A DNA stretch of 35,299 nucleotides from an uncultured Chromatiales bacterium (GTDB taxonomy: Bacteria; Pseudomonadota; Gammaproteobacteria; Steroidobacterales; BM003). The notes under the pieces were generated by a model. That model worked only from the letters and a program-made list of their open reading frames with translations. It ran no database searches and was not told where the DNA came from. Positions 27,640 to 35,299 of this stretch are shown piece after piece. Where the stretch lies: contig CAKZML010000108.1 in assembly GCA_937128475.1 (NCBI GenBank), forward strand, positions 1 through 35,299. The letters run 5' to 3'. The position numbers and the translations under genes are program-made. Position 1 is the first letter of the stretch, and each line of letters opens with the position of its first letter.

Positions 27640-28521
27640 GGCCTTGCCGGTGGTAGCCAGCAGCTGACCCATCTGGATGGGGCTGCCTGGCTGGAGATCA
27701 TCAAGCCAGTCGCACTTACCCTTGGGCATCAGCAGGATCACCGTGGATCCCATGTTGAAGCGTCCCATTTCCTCGCCCTGTACCAGTCGAACAGGCTGTT
27801 CTGCCTGGTAGCTGGTGCGAGTCAGGGTGTCGGGGCCGCCGGGTGTGATTTCTCCCGCCCAGACCGTCTCGATGCTACCCACGAATATTGCCCCCACCAG
27901 TACCATGACCATGGGGCCGTGTTCAGTCTCGAATTTGCAGACCACCCGCTCATTGCGGGCGAACAAACCTGGCACGCCCCGCACGGTGGCCTCGTTCACG
28001 CTGAACAGCTTGCCCGGAATATAGGTCATGGTTTGCAGGTTGCCGGTCAACGGCATGTGAATACGATGATAGTTTGACGGGGCCAGGTACAAGGTGGCGA
28101 ACTCGCCACCCAGGAATTCGTTGGCCAGTTCCTGGTCGCCCCCCAGCAGTTCGCTGACCGTGTAGGTTGTACCCTTGGCCTGCAGAATCCGGTCACCATG
28201 TATGTCGCCCAGTTCGCTGACTTTTCCGTCCACCGGGCTGGCCAGGTTATGGGTGCCAAAGGCCACTGACCGCGCATCGTCATCCAGGCTGCGGGTGAAG
28301 AAATCGTTAAAAGACGAATAATCCTCGGGCTGGGTGCGCTGGGCTTCTGACAGGTCTACCTTGAACTGACCCACGAACCAGCGAATTAGCAGGTTCTTGA
28401 TCGCGGGAATTTCGATGCGCATAACCCAGTGGATAACGCGAGACAGGGCGTGCTGGGGCAGCAGGTACTGCATCGATACAAATAGCCATTCGCCAAGAGC
28501 TGAAGATTTTTTCTGGATCAT
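27625..28521 (-). CDS. psd: Phosphatidylserine decarboxylase proenzyme
   Basis: This 298-residue inner-membrane-associated enzyme makes phosphatidylethanolamine from phosphatidylserine. It cleaves itself to create a pyruvoyl group. The cleavage site is MGST (FNMGSTVILL) near the C-terminus, where E. coli has LGST. The catalytic Asp and His lie in ASPVDGKV and YHRIHMP. The ATG at 28519-28521 starts the family N-terminus (MIQKKSSALGEWLFVSMQYLLP); the frame extends 30 codons further into the PCu(A)C gene. It is the third gene of a minus-strand unit with the copper genes. Confidence 0.95.
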   Translation of the reverse strand: MIQKKSSALGEWLFVSMQYLLPQHALSRVIHWVMRIEIPAIKNLLIRWFVGQFKVDLSEAQRTQPEDYSSFNDFFTRSLDDDARSVAFGTHNLASPVDGKVSELGDIHGDRILQAKGTTYTVSELLGGDQELANEFLGGEFATLYLAPSNYHRIHMPLTGNLQTMTYIPGKLFSVNEATVRGVPGLFARNERVVCKFETEHGPMVMVLVGAIFVGSIETVWAGEITPGGPDTLTRTSYQAEQPVRLVQGEEMGRFNMGSTVILLMPKGKCDWLDDLQPGSPIQMGQLLATTGKASASQ

Positions 28522-28540
28522 TACGCTTGCCTTGATAAGT

Positions 28541-28978
28541 CTAGTGGCCGCCGCCGGAGCGAACGGGGGCCGTAATATGCAATTCACTGCCATCAGAGAA
28601 TGACAGTTCAATTAATACTTTGTCGCCTTCGGAGAATTGCCTGCCCGGTGCTATGAGCATCATGTGGCGGCCGCCCGGTACGAAACGCAGCGCCTCGCCG
28701 GCTCCCAATACCAGGGAGGTTTCCTGGCGCATGCGACTGACACCGTCCTCCATCACTGAATTATGGAATTCCACGGCAGCGAAATCCGGGCTGCTGGCGC
28801 CGGTGAGGGTCAGCTCGAAGGAGGAGGGGTTATGCAGAATCATGTAGCCGGCCAGCATGCTCATGCCCGGGGGTGGTTCGCGCACCCAGGGGTCTTCGGC
28901 ATAAGGAGGCTGGGACGATTTTGCGCATCCTGCTGCGCTGACGAGGACTAACAGGAAAATGGACAGAACACGTTTCAT
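28541..28978 (-). CDS. PCu(A)C-type periplasmic copper chaperone
   Basis: This 145-residue exported protein begins with a signal sequence ending in VSAAGC. Cysteine 18 suggests a lipoprotein, although the lipobox is not canonical. The copper-binding pattern H-x10-M-x21-H-x-M is exact: H72, M83, H105 and M107. Proteins of this family deliver Cu(I) to the CuA centre of cytochrome oxidase together with a SCO protein. The ATG overlaps the SCO stop by 4 bases (ATGA), so the two are translationally coupled. Confidence 0.92.
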   Translation of the reverse strand: MKRVLSIFLLVLVSAAGCAKSSQPPYAEDPWVREPPPGMSMLAGYMILHNPSSFELTLTGASSPDFAAVEFHNSVMEDGVSRMRQETSLVLGAGEALRFVPGGRHMMLIAPGRQFSEGDKVLIELSFSDGSELHITAPVRSGGGH

Positions 28979-29607
28979 GATTGCTCTGCCATGAACTCGA
29001 CGATCTTGCGGTAGTCGCCGGCAATGCCTTCAACGCTATGGGGTGCGGAGATAATGGCGTTAAGTTCGGCACCGGGGTTAAGCATGAAAATTGCAGCACT
29101 GTGATCCATGCTGTAGCCGCCCTGGTCCAGGGGGACCTTCTGGAATGCCACGCCCAGCTGGGCAGCAAGCGCCTCGACCTGGGACAGCTCGCCGGTCAGG
29201 CCGATCATATTCTTGTCGAAGTGCTCCACGTAGCCCTTCATTACTTCGGGTACGTCCCGCTCGGGGTCAACGGTAATAAAAACCAGTTGCGGTTGCTGTG
29301 CCTGGGGCAGGTTCTCCAGGCGCCTGGCAACCTGGCTCAAGATGGCCAGGGTGGTCGGGCATACGTCGGGGCAATGTGTGAAGCCGAAAAACACCAGGCT
29401 CCAGCGGCCTTTTAATTGCTGGAGGCTTAATTCATTGCCCAGGGTGTCTTGCAGCCGGACATCGCCAACCGGACGTGCGGTCCGAAGCAACGTGGCATTG
29501 GTTTCCGGCGGCACGGCGGGGGCAGACATCCGCAGTTGCAGCCAGAGCCCGGCAACCACTGCCATGGCGGCCAGTCCGATTATCATTAGAATTCGTTGCA
29601 GTCCCAT
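28975..29607 (-). CDS. SCO1/SenC-family cytochrome oxidase copper assembly protein
   Basis: The 210-residue protein has an N-terminal membrane anchor (about 7-26) and a periplasmic thioredoxin-like domain. The copper ligands are visible: CPDVCP (C79, C83) in FFGFTHCPDVCPT, and H169 in GGYSMDHSA. It is expected to help insert copper into cytochrome c oxidase CuA, either as thiol reductase or as copper donor. It heads a minus-strand operon with the PCu(A)C chaperone and psd. Confidence 0.93.
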   Translation of the reverse strand: MGLQRILMIIGLAAMAVVAGLWLQLRMSAPAVPPETNATLLRTARPVGDVRLQDTLGNELSLQQLKGRWSLVFFGFTHCPDVCPTTLAILSQVARRLENLPQAQQPQLVFITVDPERDVPEVMKGYVEHFDKNMIGLTGELSQVEALAAQLGVAFQKVPLDQGGYSMDHSAAIFMLNPGAELNAIISAPHSVEGIAGDYRKIVEFMAEQS

Positions 29608-29731
29608 GTGTTTCCCTGTTGGATTCGGGCGATGCCCAGGGTTTGATCAAGCCGGTAATTATCGCACAGCTCGTACAGTTGGGGCGGTGTTTGGGTATCA
29701 TGGCGCGATGATCACAAGTTTGGGACCCCAC

Positions 29732-30679
29732 ATGGGTAATGACAGCGACGGTTCGCAGGCGGAAATCACAGTAGAGGAACTGGTGCGGGCGGCCGCGCTG
29801 GAACTGGAGGAATCAGAGGTGTTCTTTGGCCACGGGACGGATAATCCCCTGGATGAGGCTGCCATGCTGGTATTTCATGTAATGGAACTGGATCACGCCC
29901 AGGCCGAGCTTGGTTATTCCCTGGAAGTGCCCGGCGACAAGCGCCGGCGTGTGGAGGAATTGCTGGCCAGGCGGATTAGCGAGCGTATTCCCGCCGCCTA
30001 CCTTATCGGTGAGGCGTGGTTTTGCGGGCTGGATTTTTACGTGGACGAGAGAGTCCTGGTGCCCCGGTCGCCGATTGCCGAGCTCATCCAGGATGAGTTT
30101 TCGCCGTGGATTGCCCCTGATCGAATTAACAATGTGCTGGACCTGTGTACCGGCAGTGGTTGCATCGGCATTGCCGTGGCAGTCGCCTTTCCCGAGGCCA
30201 GGGTGGACCTGGCGGACTTGTCGCCAGAGGCGGTCGAGGTGGCCCGAATCAATGTTGCCCGGCATGGTCTGGGTAGCCAGGTCAGTGTCTATGAGGGCGA
30301 TTTGTTCAACCCGGTGCGCGGGCATAGCTATGATGTGATTGTCTCCAATCCTCCCTATGTGGCGGAAGCTGAGTTTCGCGCCCTGCCCGATGAGTACAAC
30401 AAGGAGCCGGGCATGGGCCTGGTGGCCGGAGTGGATGGGCTGGACCTGGTCAGGACAATCCTGCTTGAGGCGGCGGATTTCCTGGAGCCTGGTGGCATCC
30501 TGGTGGTGGAAGTGGGCTCGGCTGAGCAGGCGCTGGAGCAAGCTTTTCCGGATGTGCCATTTACCTGGCTGGAATTTGAATTTGGAGGCTCTGGGGTGTT
30601 CACCATGAGTCGGGAAGAATTGCTGGCCCACCGGGGTCAGTTTGAGAAATCGAGCAGGGAGCCTGGTCATGTCCGGTAA
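29732..30679 (+). CDS. prmB: Ribosomal protein L3 glutamine methyltransferase PrmB
   Basis: This 315-residue SAM-dependent enzyme methylates a glutamine of ribosomal protein L3. Motifs include [11 protein letters not shown] near the N-terminus, [13 protein letters not shown] (SAM motif I) and the SNPPYV catalytic motif, followed by [14 protein letters not shown] at the end. It is very like E. coli PrmB (310) and distinct from PrmC. ATG 29732 puts GHGTDNP at the expected distance; an in-frame ATG at 29708 is also possible. The stop overlaps the aroC start by 11 bases. Confidence 0.93.
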   Translation: MGNDSDGSQAEITVEELVRAAALELEESEVFFGHGTDNPLDEAAMLVFHVMELDHAQAELGYSLEVPGDKRRRVEELLARRISERIPAAYLIGEAWFCGLDFYVDERVLVPRSPIAELIQDEFSPWIAPDRINNVLDLCTGSGCIGIAVAVAFPEARVDLADLSPEAVEVARINVARHGLGSQVSVYEGDLFNPVRGHSYDVIVSNPPYVAEAEFRALPDEYNKEPGMGLVAGVDGLDLVRTILLEAADFLEPGGILVVEVGSAEQALEQAFPDVPFTWLEFEFGGSGVFTMSREELLAHRGQFEKSSREPGHVR

Positions 30680-31778
30680 TACCATGGGCAAACTTTTTAC
30701 TGTCACCACCTTTGGCGAAAGTCATGGCAAGGCGATAGGTTGCATCGTTGACGGTTGTCCTCCGGGAATGGAGCTGTCAGAGGAAGACATCCAGGCCGAC
30801 CTTGAGCGACGGCGCACCGGCAAGTCCCGGTATGTTAGCCAGCGCAAGGAACCGGACCAGGTGAAAATTCTCTCGGGGGTTTATGAAGGCCGCACTACCG
30901 GCACTCCTATCGGCCTGTTGATTGAAAACGTGGATGCCAAGTCCAAGGACTACAGCAAGATACTGGACCGCTTCCGCCCGGGTCATGCCGACTACACCTA
31001 CCTGATGAAGTACGGTCTTCGAGATCCTCGTGGGGGAGGTCGCTCCTCGGCCCGGGAAACCGCCATGCGGGTGGCCGCGGGGGCCATCGCCCGCAAGTAC
31101 CTGGAAGAAACTGCGGGCATCTGTATTTATGGTTACCTGGCGCAATTGGGTCCCATCGTCCTGGAACCGCTGGCGCCGGCAACCGTGGATGACAATCCCT
31201 TCTTCTGCCCGGATCCTGCCAAGGTGGAGGAGTTGGAGGAATTCATGAAGCGTCTGTCCAAGGACGGTGACTCCATTGGCGCCCGGGTGAATGTGGTGGC
31301 CACCGGCGTGCCGCCGGGGCTGGGTGAGCCGGTCTTCGATCGCCTCGAAGCAGATATCGCCCATGCAATGATGAGCATCAATGCGGTCAAGGGCGTGGAA
31401 ATCGGCGCCGGGTTTGCCTGTGTGGAGCAACGGGGTACGCAGCACCGGGATGCGATCAGCCCCGATGGCTTCCTGACTAATCACGCCGGTGGCGTACTGG
31501 GCGGGATTTCCTCCGGCCAGGATGTGACCGTAAGCATTGCGCTCAAGCCCACCTCCAGTTTGCGACTCCCCGGCCAGACCGTGGATATTCATGGCAATGC
31601 GGTGGAGGTGGTGACCACCGGACGCCATGACCCCTGTGTTGGAATCCGTGCGGTCCCGATTGCCGAGGCAAAGCTTGCCCTGGTGTTGATGGATCACTAC
31701 TTGCGTCACCGTGCCCAGAATACCGGGGTGGAATCGCCCATGGCGCCGATTGCCGGTTCCGTGACGAAACAGGACTAG
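30669..31778 (+). CDS. aroC: Chorismate synthase
   Basis: The 369-residue enzyme makes chorismate from EPSP, the last shikimate-pathway step, and needs reduced FMN. Signatures are [15 protein letters not shown], the [14 protein letters not shown] region with [15 protein letters not shown], and the C-terminal [17 protein letters not shown]. The length matches E. coli AroC (361). Start ATG 30669 gives [20 protein letters not shown] as in homologues. It overlaps prmB by 11 bases and is followed after 20 bases by an MFS permease. Confidence 0.97.
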   Translation: MSGNTMGKLFTVTTFGESHGKAIGCIVDGCPPGMELSEEDIQADLERRRTGKSRYVSQRKEPDQVKILSGVYEGRTTGTPIGLLIENVDAKSKDYSKILDRFRPGHADYTYLMKYGLRDPRGGGRSSARETAMRVAAGAIARKYLEETAGICIYGYLAQLGPIVLEPLAPATVDDNPFFCPDPAKVEELEEFMKRLSKDGDSIGARVNVVATGVPPGLGEPVFDRLEADIAHAMMSINAVKGVEIGAGFACVEQRGTQHRDAISPDGFLTNHAGGVLGGISSGQDVTVSIALKPTSSLRLPGQTVDIHGNAVEVVTTGRHDPCVGIRAVPIAEAKLALVLMDHYLRHRAQNTGVESPMAPIAGSVTKQD

Positions 31779-31798
31779 GTTACCAACTGGGAACTGCC

Positions 31799-32980
31799 GT
31801 GCCATCGATGCGAGAACAACTGGGCCTGGCCCCGGTTTACCTGTTCTATTTTGGAGCCCTGGGTATCCTGATTCCCTTCTGGGGTCCCTATCTGCGTGAC
31901 CTGGGCCTGGATCCTGTGCAGATTGGCCAGATCATGGCGCTCTATCTTGGATGGCGTTTGATTGCTCCCACCGCCTGGGGCTGGCTGGCAGACCACAGTG
32001 GCCGACGCATGTTGCTGGTGCGGCTGGCCGCGATTGCCTCGGCTGTCGCATTTGCCCTGGTTTCCCAGCGTACGGATTTCGTCGGGCTGCTGGTATCCAT
32101 GTCCTTGTTTGCTATTTTCTGGACCGCCCTGATTCCACAATATGAGGCCAACACCCTGGCGGTGCTGGGGCCGAGGATTGCCTCATACGGGCGTATACGC
32201 CTGTGGGGTTCTGTCGGTTTTATCCTGGCAGTGGTGGCCGGTGGCCGGTGGTTTGATACCAATGGCCTGGATTCGGTGCCCACCATTGCGGCAGTCCTGA
32301 TCGGCCTGGTGGCCCTGACCAGTTTCCTGACGCCATCGGGTCCCCAGGCGCCTGAGGAGCCTGATGAGTTACCCCTGGGTCGTGTGCTTCGCCAGCCCCG
32401 GGTCATCGCCTTGTTGGTGGTTGCCATGCTGGTCCAGGCAGCCTTCGGACCTTATTACGTTTTTTTCACGCTGTACCTGGAAGATCTGGGATATGCCCGC
32501 ACCACCATTGGCATCCTTTGGGCTCTCGGAGTGGCTGCGGAAATAGCGGTATTCCTTTATAGTCCGTGGTTATTCAGGGTGTTCAGCCGGCGCTCGCTGC
32601 TGGCGGGTGCATTGGGGTTCGCGGTGGTGCGCTGGTGCATGACCGCGGCCTTCGCAGATAACCTGGTGCTACTGGTGTTTGCCCAGTTGCTCCACATGGC
32701 CAGTTTCGGCTTGTTTCATGCTGTTGCGGTGGTTTGTATCCATGATTTTTTCCCGGGGAAAACCCATGGTCGCGGACAGGCGCTGTACAGCAGCGCGGGC
32801 TTTGGCGCAGGCGGTGCCCTGGGCAGTCTGTACAGTGGCTACAGCTGGAGCCTGTTTGGCCCCCAGGCGATGTTCTGGATCGCTGCGGGACTGGTGATGG
32901 TGGCATTGATTATTGCGGTGGTCTGGATTCATCCAGACAGTGTTGAAAATGAATTAACGGCCGAATGGTCGGAAGAGTAA
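31799..32980 (+). CDS. MFS permease (MFS_1-like, HcaT/3-phenylpropionate-transporter-like)
   Basis: The 393-residue inner-membrane protein has about twelve hydrophobic segments. Typical MFS features are GWLADHSGRR between helices 2 and 3 and SFGLFHAVAVVCIHDFF in the second half. The N-terminal LAPVYLFYFGALGILIPFWGPYL resembles the MFS_1-like group that includes HcaT. The substrate is not predictable from the sequence. The GTG at 31799 has GGGA six bases upstream and is preferred over ATG 31808. It sits between aroC and asd without an obvious metabolic link. Confidence 0.82.
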   Translation: MPSMREQLGLAPVYLFYFGALGILIPFWGPYLRDLGLDPVQIGQIMALYLGWRLIAPTAWGWLADHSGRRMLLVRLAAIASAVAFALVSQRTDFVGLLVSMSLFAIFWTALIPQYEANTLAVLGPRIASYGRIRLWGSVGFILAVVAGGRWFDTNGLDSVPTIAAVLIGLVALTSFLTPSGPQAPEEPDELPLGRVLRQPRVIALLVVAMLVQAAFGPYYVFFTLYLEDLGYARTTIGILWALGVAAEIAVFLYSPWLFRVFSRRSLLAGALGFAVVRWCMTAAFADNLVLLVFAQLLHMASFGLFHAVAVVCIHDFFPGKTHGRGQALYSSAGFGAGGALGSLYSGYSWSLFGPQAMFWIAAGLVMVALIIAVVWIHPDSVENELTAEWSEE

Positions 32981-32982
32981 TC

Positions 32983-34005
32983 ATGAGCGAAAAATTTAAT
33001 GTAGCCGTGGTAGGCGCCACGGGATTGGTCGGCGAAGCCATGATCAGCATCCTGGAGGAGCGAAAATTCCCGGTGGATGAATTGCACTTGCTTGCCAGTT
33101 CCCGCTCGGCAGGCAAGGTCGTCATGTTTGGCACCAAGCGGATTATCGTGCAGGACCTGGCCGATTTTGATTTTAAAGGTGTGGATATCGCCTTGTTTTC
33201 GGCCGGTTCAGGGGTGTCCGAGGAATATGCGCCCAAGGCGGCTGATGCGGGTTGTGTGGTGATCGATAACACCTCCAGATTCCGCCAGGACAAGGATATT
33301 CCGCTGGTCGTACCCGAGGTGAATCCCGAGGCACTGGCCGGGTACGTTAACCGGAAGATTATTGCCAACCCCAATTGTTCAACCATCCAGATGCTGGTGG
33401 CGCTCAAGCCCCTGCACGATGCCGTGGGTATCCAGAAGATTGTCGTCTCAACCTACCAGGCCGTATCCGGGGCAGGGCGGCGACACGTGGAAGACCTGGC
33501 CAAGCAGACTGCCCTGATGATGAATGGCCGGCCATTTGAGAGCGAGCTTTACAAAAAGCCTCTTGCATTCAACGCGTTACCGCAGATTGACGTGTTCGAG
33601 GACAACGGCTTTACCCGTGAAGAAATGAAAATGGTAAACGAGACCCGGAAGATTTTTGGAGACCAGAAGATCCGGGTGAACGCCACGGCGGTGCGTATAC
33701 CAGTATTTTTTGGCCACTCCGAGTCAATTTATATTGAAACTCGTGAACCAGTTACTGTGGCGCAGGCCAAAAAGTTGCTAAAAAAGGCTCCCGGGGTGGT
33801 CCTGATGGATGATCCTGGAAAACTTAAATATCCGACCCCTGCCACCGACGCCGCCCAGAAAGACGGAGTGTTCGTGGGCAGGATCAGACAGGATTTGGAT
33901 GATGATCGGGCCTTGAGTCTTTGGGTGGTGGCTGACAACGTGCGTAAAGGCGCTGCTTTGAACAGTGTTCAAATCGCTGAATTGTTGGTAAAAGAGTATT
34001 TGTAA
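32983..34005 (+). CDS. asd: Aspartate-semialdehyde dehydrogenase
   Basis: The 340-residue enzyme makes aspartate semialdehyde from aspartyl phosphate with NADPH, leading to lysine, diaminopimelate, threonine and methionine. It has VVGATGLVGEAM (NADP-binding), catalytic C132 in ANPNCSTIQM, VFFGHSESIYIE with the active histidine, and ADNVRKGAALNSVQIAELLV at the end. ATG 32983 starts the family N-terminus (MSEKFNVAVVGATG). It is 2 bases after the MFS stop and is followed by fimV, the same order as in Pseudomonas. Confidence 0.95.
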   Translation: MSEKFNVAVVGATGLVGEAMISILEERKFPVDELHLLASSRSAGKVVMFGTKRIIVQDLADFDFKGVDIALFSAGSGVSEEYAPKAADAGCVVIDNTSRFRQDKDIPLVVPEVNPEALAGYVNRKIIANPNCSTIQMLVALKPLHDAVGIQKIVVSTYQAVSGAGRRHVEDLAKQTALMMNGRPFESELYKKPLAFNALPQIDVFEDNGFTREEMKMVNETRKIFGDQKIRVNATAVRIPVFFGHSESIYIETREPVTVAQAKKLLKKAPGVVLMDDPGKLKYPTPATDAAQKDGVFVGRIRQDLDDDRALSLWVVADNVRKGAALNSVQIAELLVKEYL

Positions 34006-34116
34006 GCTATAGTTAGCCGCTGAATATAAAGGGTCTTGTCAAGAGATGCGGTCACCTTATGGCTGTTGACATAATCCAGTATTATCGCCGGCAAAAGAAC
34101 AAATTAGGGAGTTCAG

Positions 34117-35299
34117 ATGGCGCGGAAAACTAGGGTTGTCCCCCTCTTGGTGCTAACGGTCTGTCCGTCAGTTTCCTGGGCACTGGGGCTTGGGGAAATC
34201 GATCTCCAGTCTGCTCTGAATCAACCAATGAAAGCCGAGATTTCCATCGTCGGCGCATCCGGTGAGGAACTCGGTGGTATGGATGTGCACCTGGCTTCCC
34301 GGGGTGCGTTTGATCGTTTGGGCCTGGATAAACCGCAGTTCCTGAATTCGCTTGAATTCGAGGTTGGGCGGAATAGTCGGGGTGAACCGGTGCTCAAGGT
34401 GAGTTCCATGGTTCCCATCACCGAGCCTTTTGTGACTTTCCTGTTGGAAGCCAAGTGGGCCCGCGGAACATTGCTACGCGAGTACACGGTCCTGCTGGAT
34501 CCGCCTACCTTTGTACCCCAGGCAACCCCGGCGCTGGCACCTGTTGTGCGGGCTCCTTCAACCGCTACCCAAACCACCCGCACCACTGGCACAGTATTGC
34601 GTCAGCCCGAGCCCGTTCCAGTGGCTGAAAGCGCTGCTCCGGCGCGTGCCCCCTACACTCCGCCCGAAGGCAGCTACCGCATTGGTCGCGGTGACACCTT
34701 GTGGGAAGTGGCGGAACGCTACCGTCCGTCCGGTGTAACCGTTAACCAGATGATGATTGCGCTGTACGAGGCGAACCCCGATGCGTTTTCCGGCAATATC
34801 AATCGTCTTCGTGCAGGCTCCATCTTGCGCATTCCCTCTGCCGAGGATATGCGTGCGGTAAGCGGAAGCGCTGCTGATTCTGCGGTGCGTGAACACATGC
34901 AGTCGTGGAAGCCCGGCTCCGGAATGCTGGGTCCGAGAATCGAACCTTCGCTGAGGTTGGTTCCGCCGAGCGAGCCAACAGCGCGTCCGTCAGTAGGCAG
35001 CACCCGAGACGAAGACGGCGGTGATACTGATTCCTACCTCAGGGACGAAGTTGATCGCCTGCGCCGTGAACTGGAAAGCGCAGAAGGGCGTTTGCAGGTC
35101 CAGAATGACCAGGTTGCTACGCTACAAAAGAATCTCGAAGAGGCTCGCTCAATAGCCGGCCAGGTAGAACAGCCCGCTGTTGAAATTGAGCCTGAAGCAG
35201 AACCTGTAGTTGAGCCTGTAGTTGAGCCTGAGGCAGGGCTTGCAGCACCAGTCGAAGAAGTGGTGCCGGAAGAGGCAGAGCCTGAAGCTGCAGCGCCGG
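34117..35299 (+). CDS. fimV: FimV-family motility/pilus hub protein (5' part, cut by window end)
   Basis: The first 394 codons are visible. Translation shows a signal peptide (about 1-22, ending in VSWA) and LGLGEIDLQSALNQPMKAEI, the conserved FimV N-terminal domain. A LysM peptidoglycan-binding domain (about 187-240, YRIGRGDTLWEVAERY) follows. Then comes a coiled-coil segment (about 306-345) and a Glu/Pro/Val-rich acidic tail with tandem VVEPVVEP-like repeats. FimV is a polar hub for type IV pili and twitching motility in Pseudomonas and organises the cell pole. The expected C-terminal TPR/FimV domain lies beyond the window. A GGGAG ribosome binding site precedes ATG 34117; no strong promoter was found in the 111-base gap after asd. 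Confidence 0.93.
   Translation, partial: MARKTRVVPLLVLTVCPSVSWALGLGEIDLQSALNQPMKAEISIVGASGEELGGMDVHLASRGAFDRLGLDKPQFLNSLEFEVGRNSRGEPVLKVSSMVPITEPFVTFLLEAKWARGTLLREYTVLLDPPTFVPQATPALAPVVRAPSTATQTTRTTGTVLRQPEPVPVAESAAPARAPYTPPEGSYRIGRGDTLWEVAERYRPSGVTVNQMMIALYEANPDAFSGNINRLRAGSILRIPSAEDMRAVSGSAADSAVREHMQSWKPGSGMLGPRIEPSLRLVPPSEPTARPSVGSTRDEDGGDTDSYLRDEVDRLRRELESAEGRLQVQNDQVATLQKNLEEARSIAGQVEQPAVEIEPEAEPVVEPVVEPEAGLAAPVEEVVPEEAEPEAAAP

Noticed and set aside
30777-31805. 342-residue minus-strand open frame opposite aroC
   Set aside because: It lies opposite intact chorismate synthase and has low-complexity, His/Gly-rich sequence typical of antisense frames.
34006-34116. Promoter of fimV from TTGACA at 34066
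   Set aside because: The TTGACA is perfect, but the nearest -10-like hexamer (TATTAT, 34080) is only 8 bases away and the 17-base position is GC-rich.

Overview
This is a contiguous stretch of a gammaproteobacterial chromosome of moderately high GC, almost entirely core genes. Gene order (ettA/glyA/nrdR/rib genes/nusB/thiL/pgpA, efp-epmA, asd-fimV), protein sequences and a FimX-like plus FimV pair point to a non-enteric, piliated, aerobic gammaproteobacterium. The sequence alone does not fix the order or genus. No tRNA, rRNA, CRISPR, prophage or intact insertion sequence was seen. No gene-free stretch exceeds 300 bases; the longest are about 230-245 bases (5843-6072, 11842-12071, 15803-16045).

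Layout. 1-4.2 kb: the tail of an unknown gene, an SLC13-like permease, a small cupin, thioredoxin 2 (trxC), an apparently exported SAM-methyltransferase-like protein and a ferredoxin-NADP-reductase-like flavoprotein. 4.2-7.9 kb: ettA, divergent from glyA-nrdR. 7.9-14.9 kb: a riboflavin/thiamine/phospholipid operon, ribD-ribE-ribBX-ribH-nusB-thiL-pgpA, ending in a Ser/Thr kinase fused to a cyclic-nucleotide-binding domain. A 160-bp MITE-like element lies between nusB and thiL. 15-16.3 kb: folE2 divergent from xseB. 16.3-18.9 kb: a three-gene unit of a rubredoxin-less rubrerythrin, a GlpC/HdrB-like Fe-S protein and a DUF3501 protein, with a strong sigma-70-type promoter and a nearby dyad. 19-25.4 kb: parE-parC and a convergent FimX-like degenerate GGDEF/EAL protein. 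25.5-27.6 kb: efp-epmA-msrC. 27.6-29.6 kb, minus strand: SCO1/SenC, PCu(A)C copper chaperone, psd. 29.7-35.3 kb: prmB-aroC, an MFS permease, asd and the first 394 codons of fimV, cut by the window edge.

How the genes fit together. The rib genes cover riboflavin synthesis except the GTP cyclohydrolase II step, because the RibA half of the RibB fusion has lost its zinc-binding cysteines. FolE2 supplies the separate zinc-independent GTP cyclohydrolase of folate synthesis. EF-P and its lysyl-transferase EpmA are adjacent, and EttA is another translation factor. Rubrerythrin, MsrC and TrxC are redox-defence genes. The SCO/PCu(A)C pair is typical of copper delivery to cytochrome oxidase. The FimX-like protein and FimV both suggest type IV pili. 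The best candidate for an undescribed system is the rubrerythrin/Fe-S protein/DUF3501 operon. The MITE inside the rib-thiL operon and the kinase-cNMP fusion are the next most interesting.
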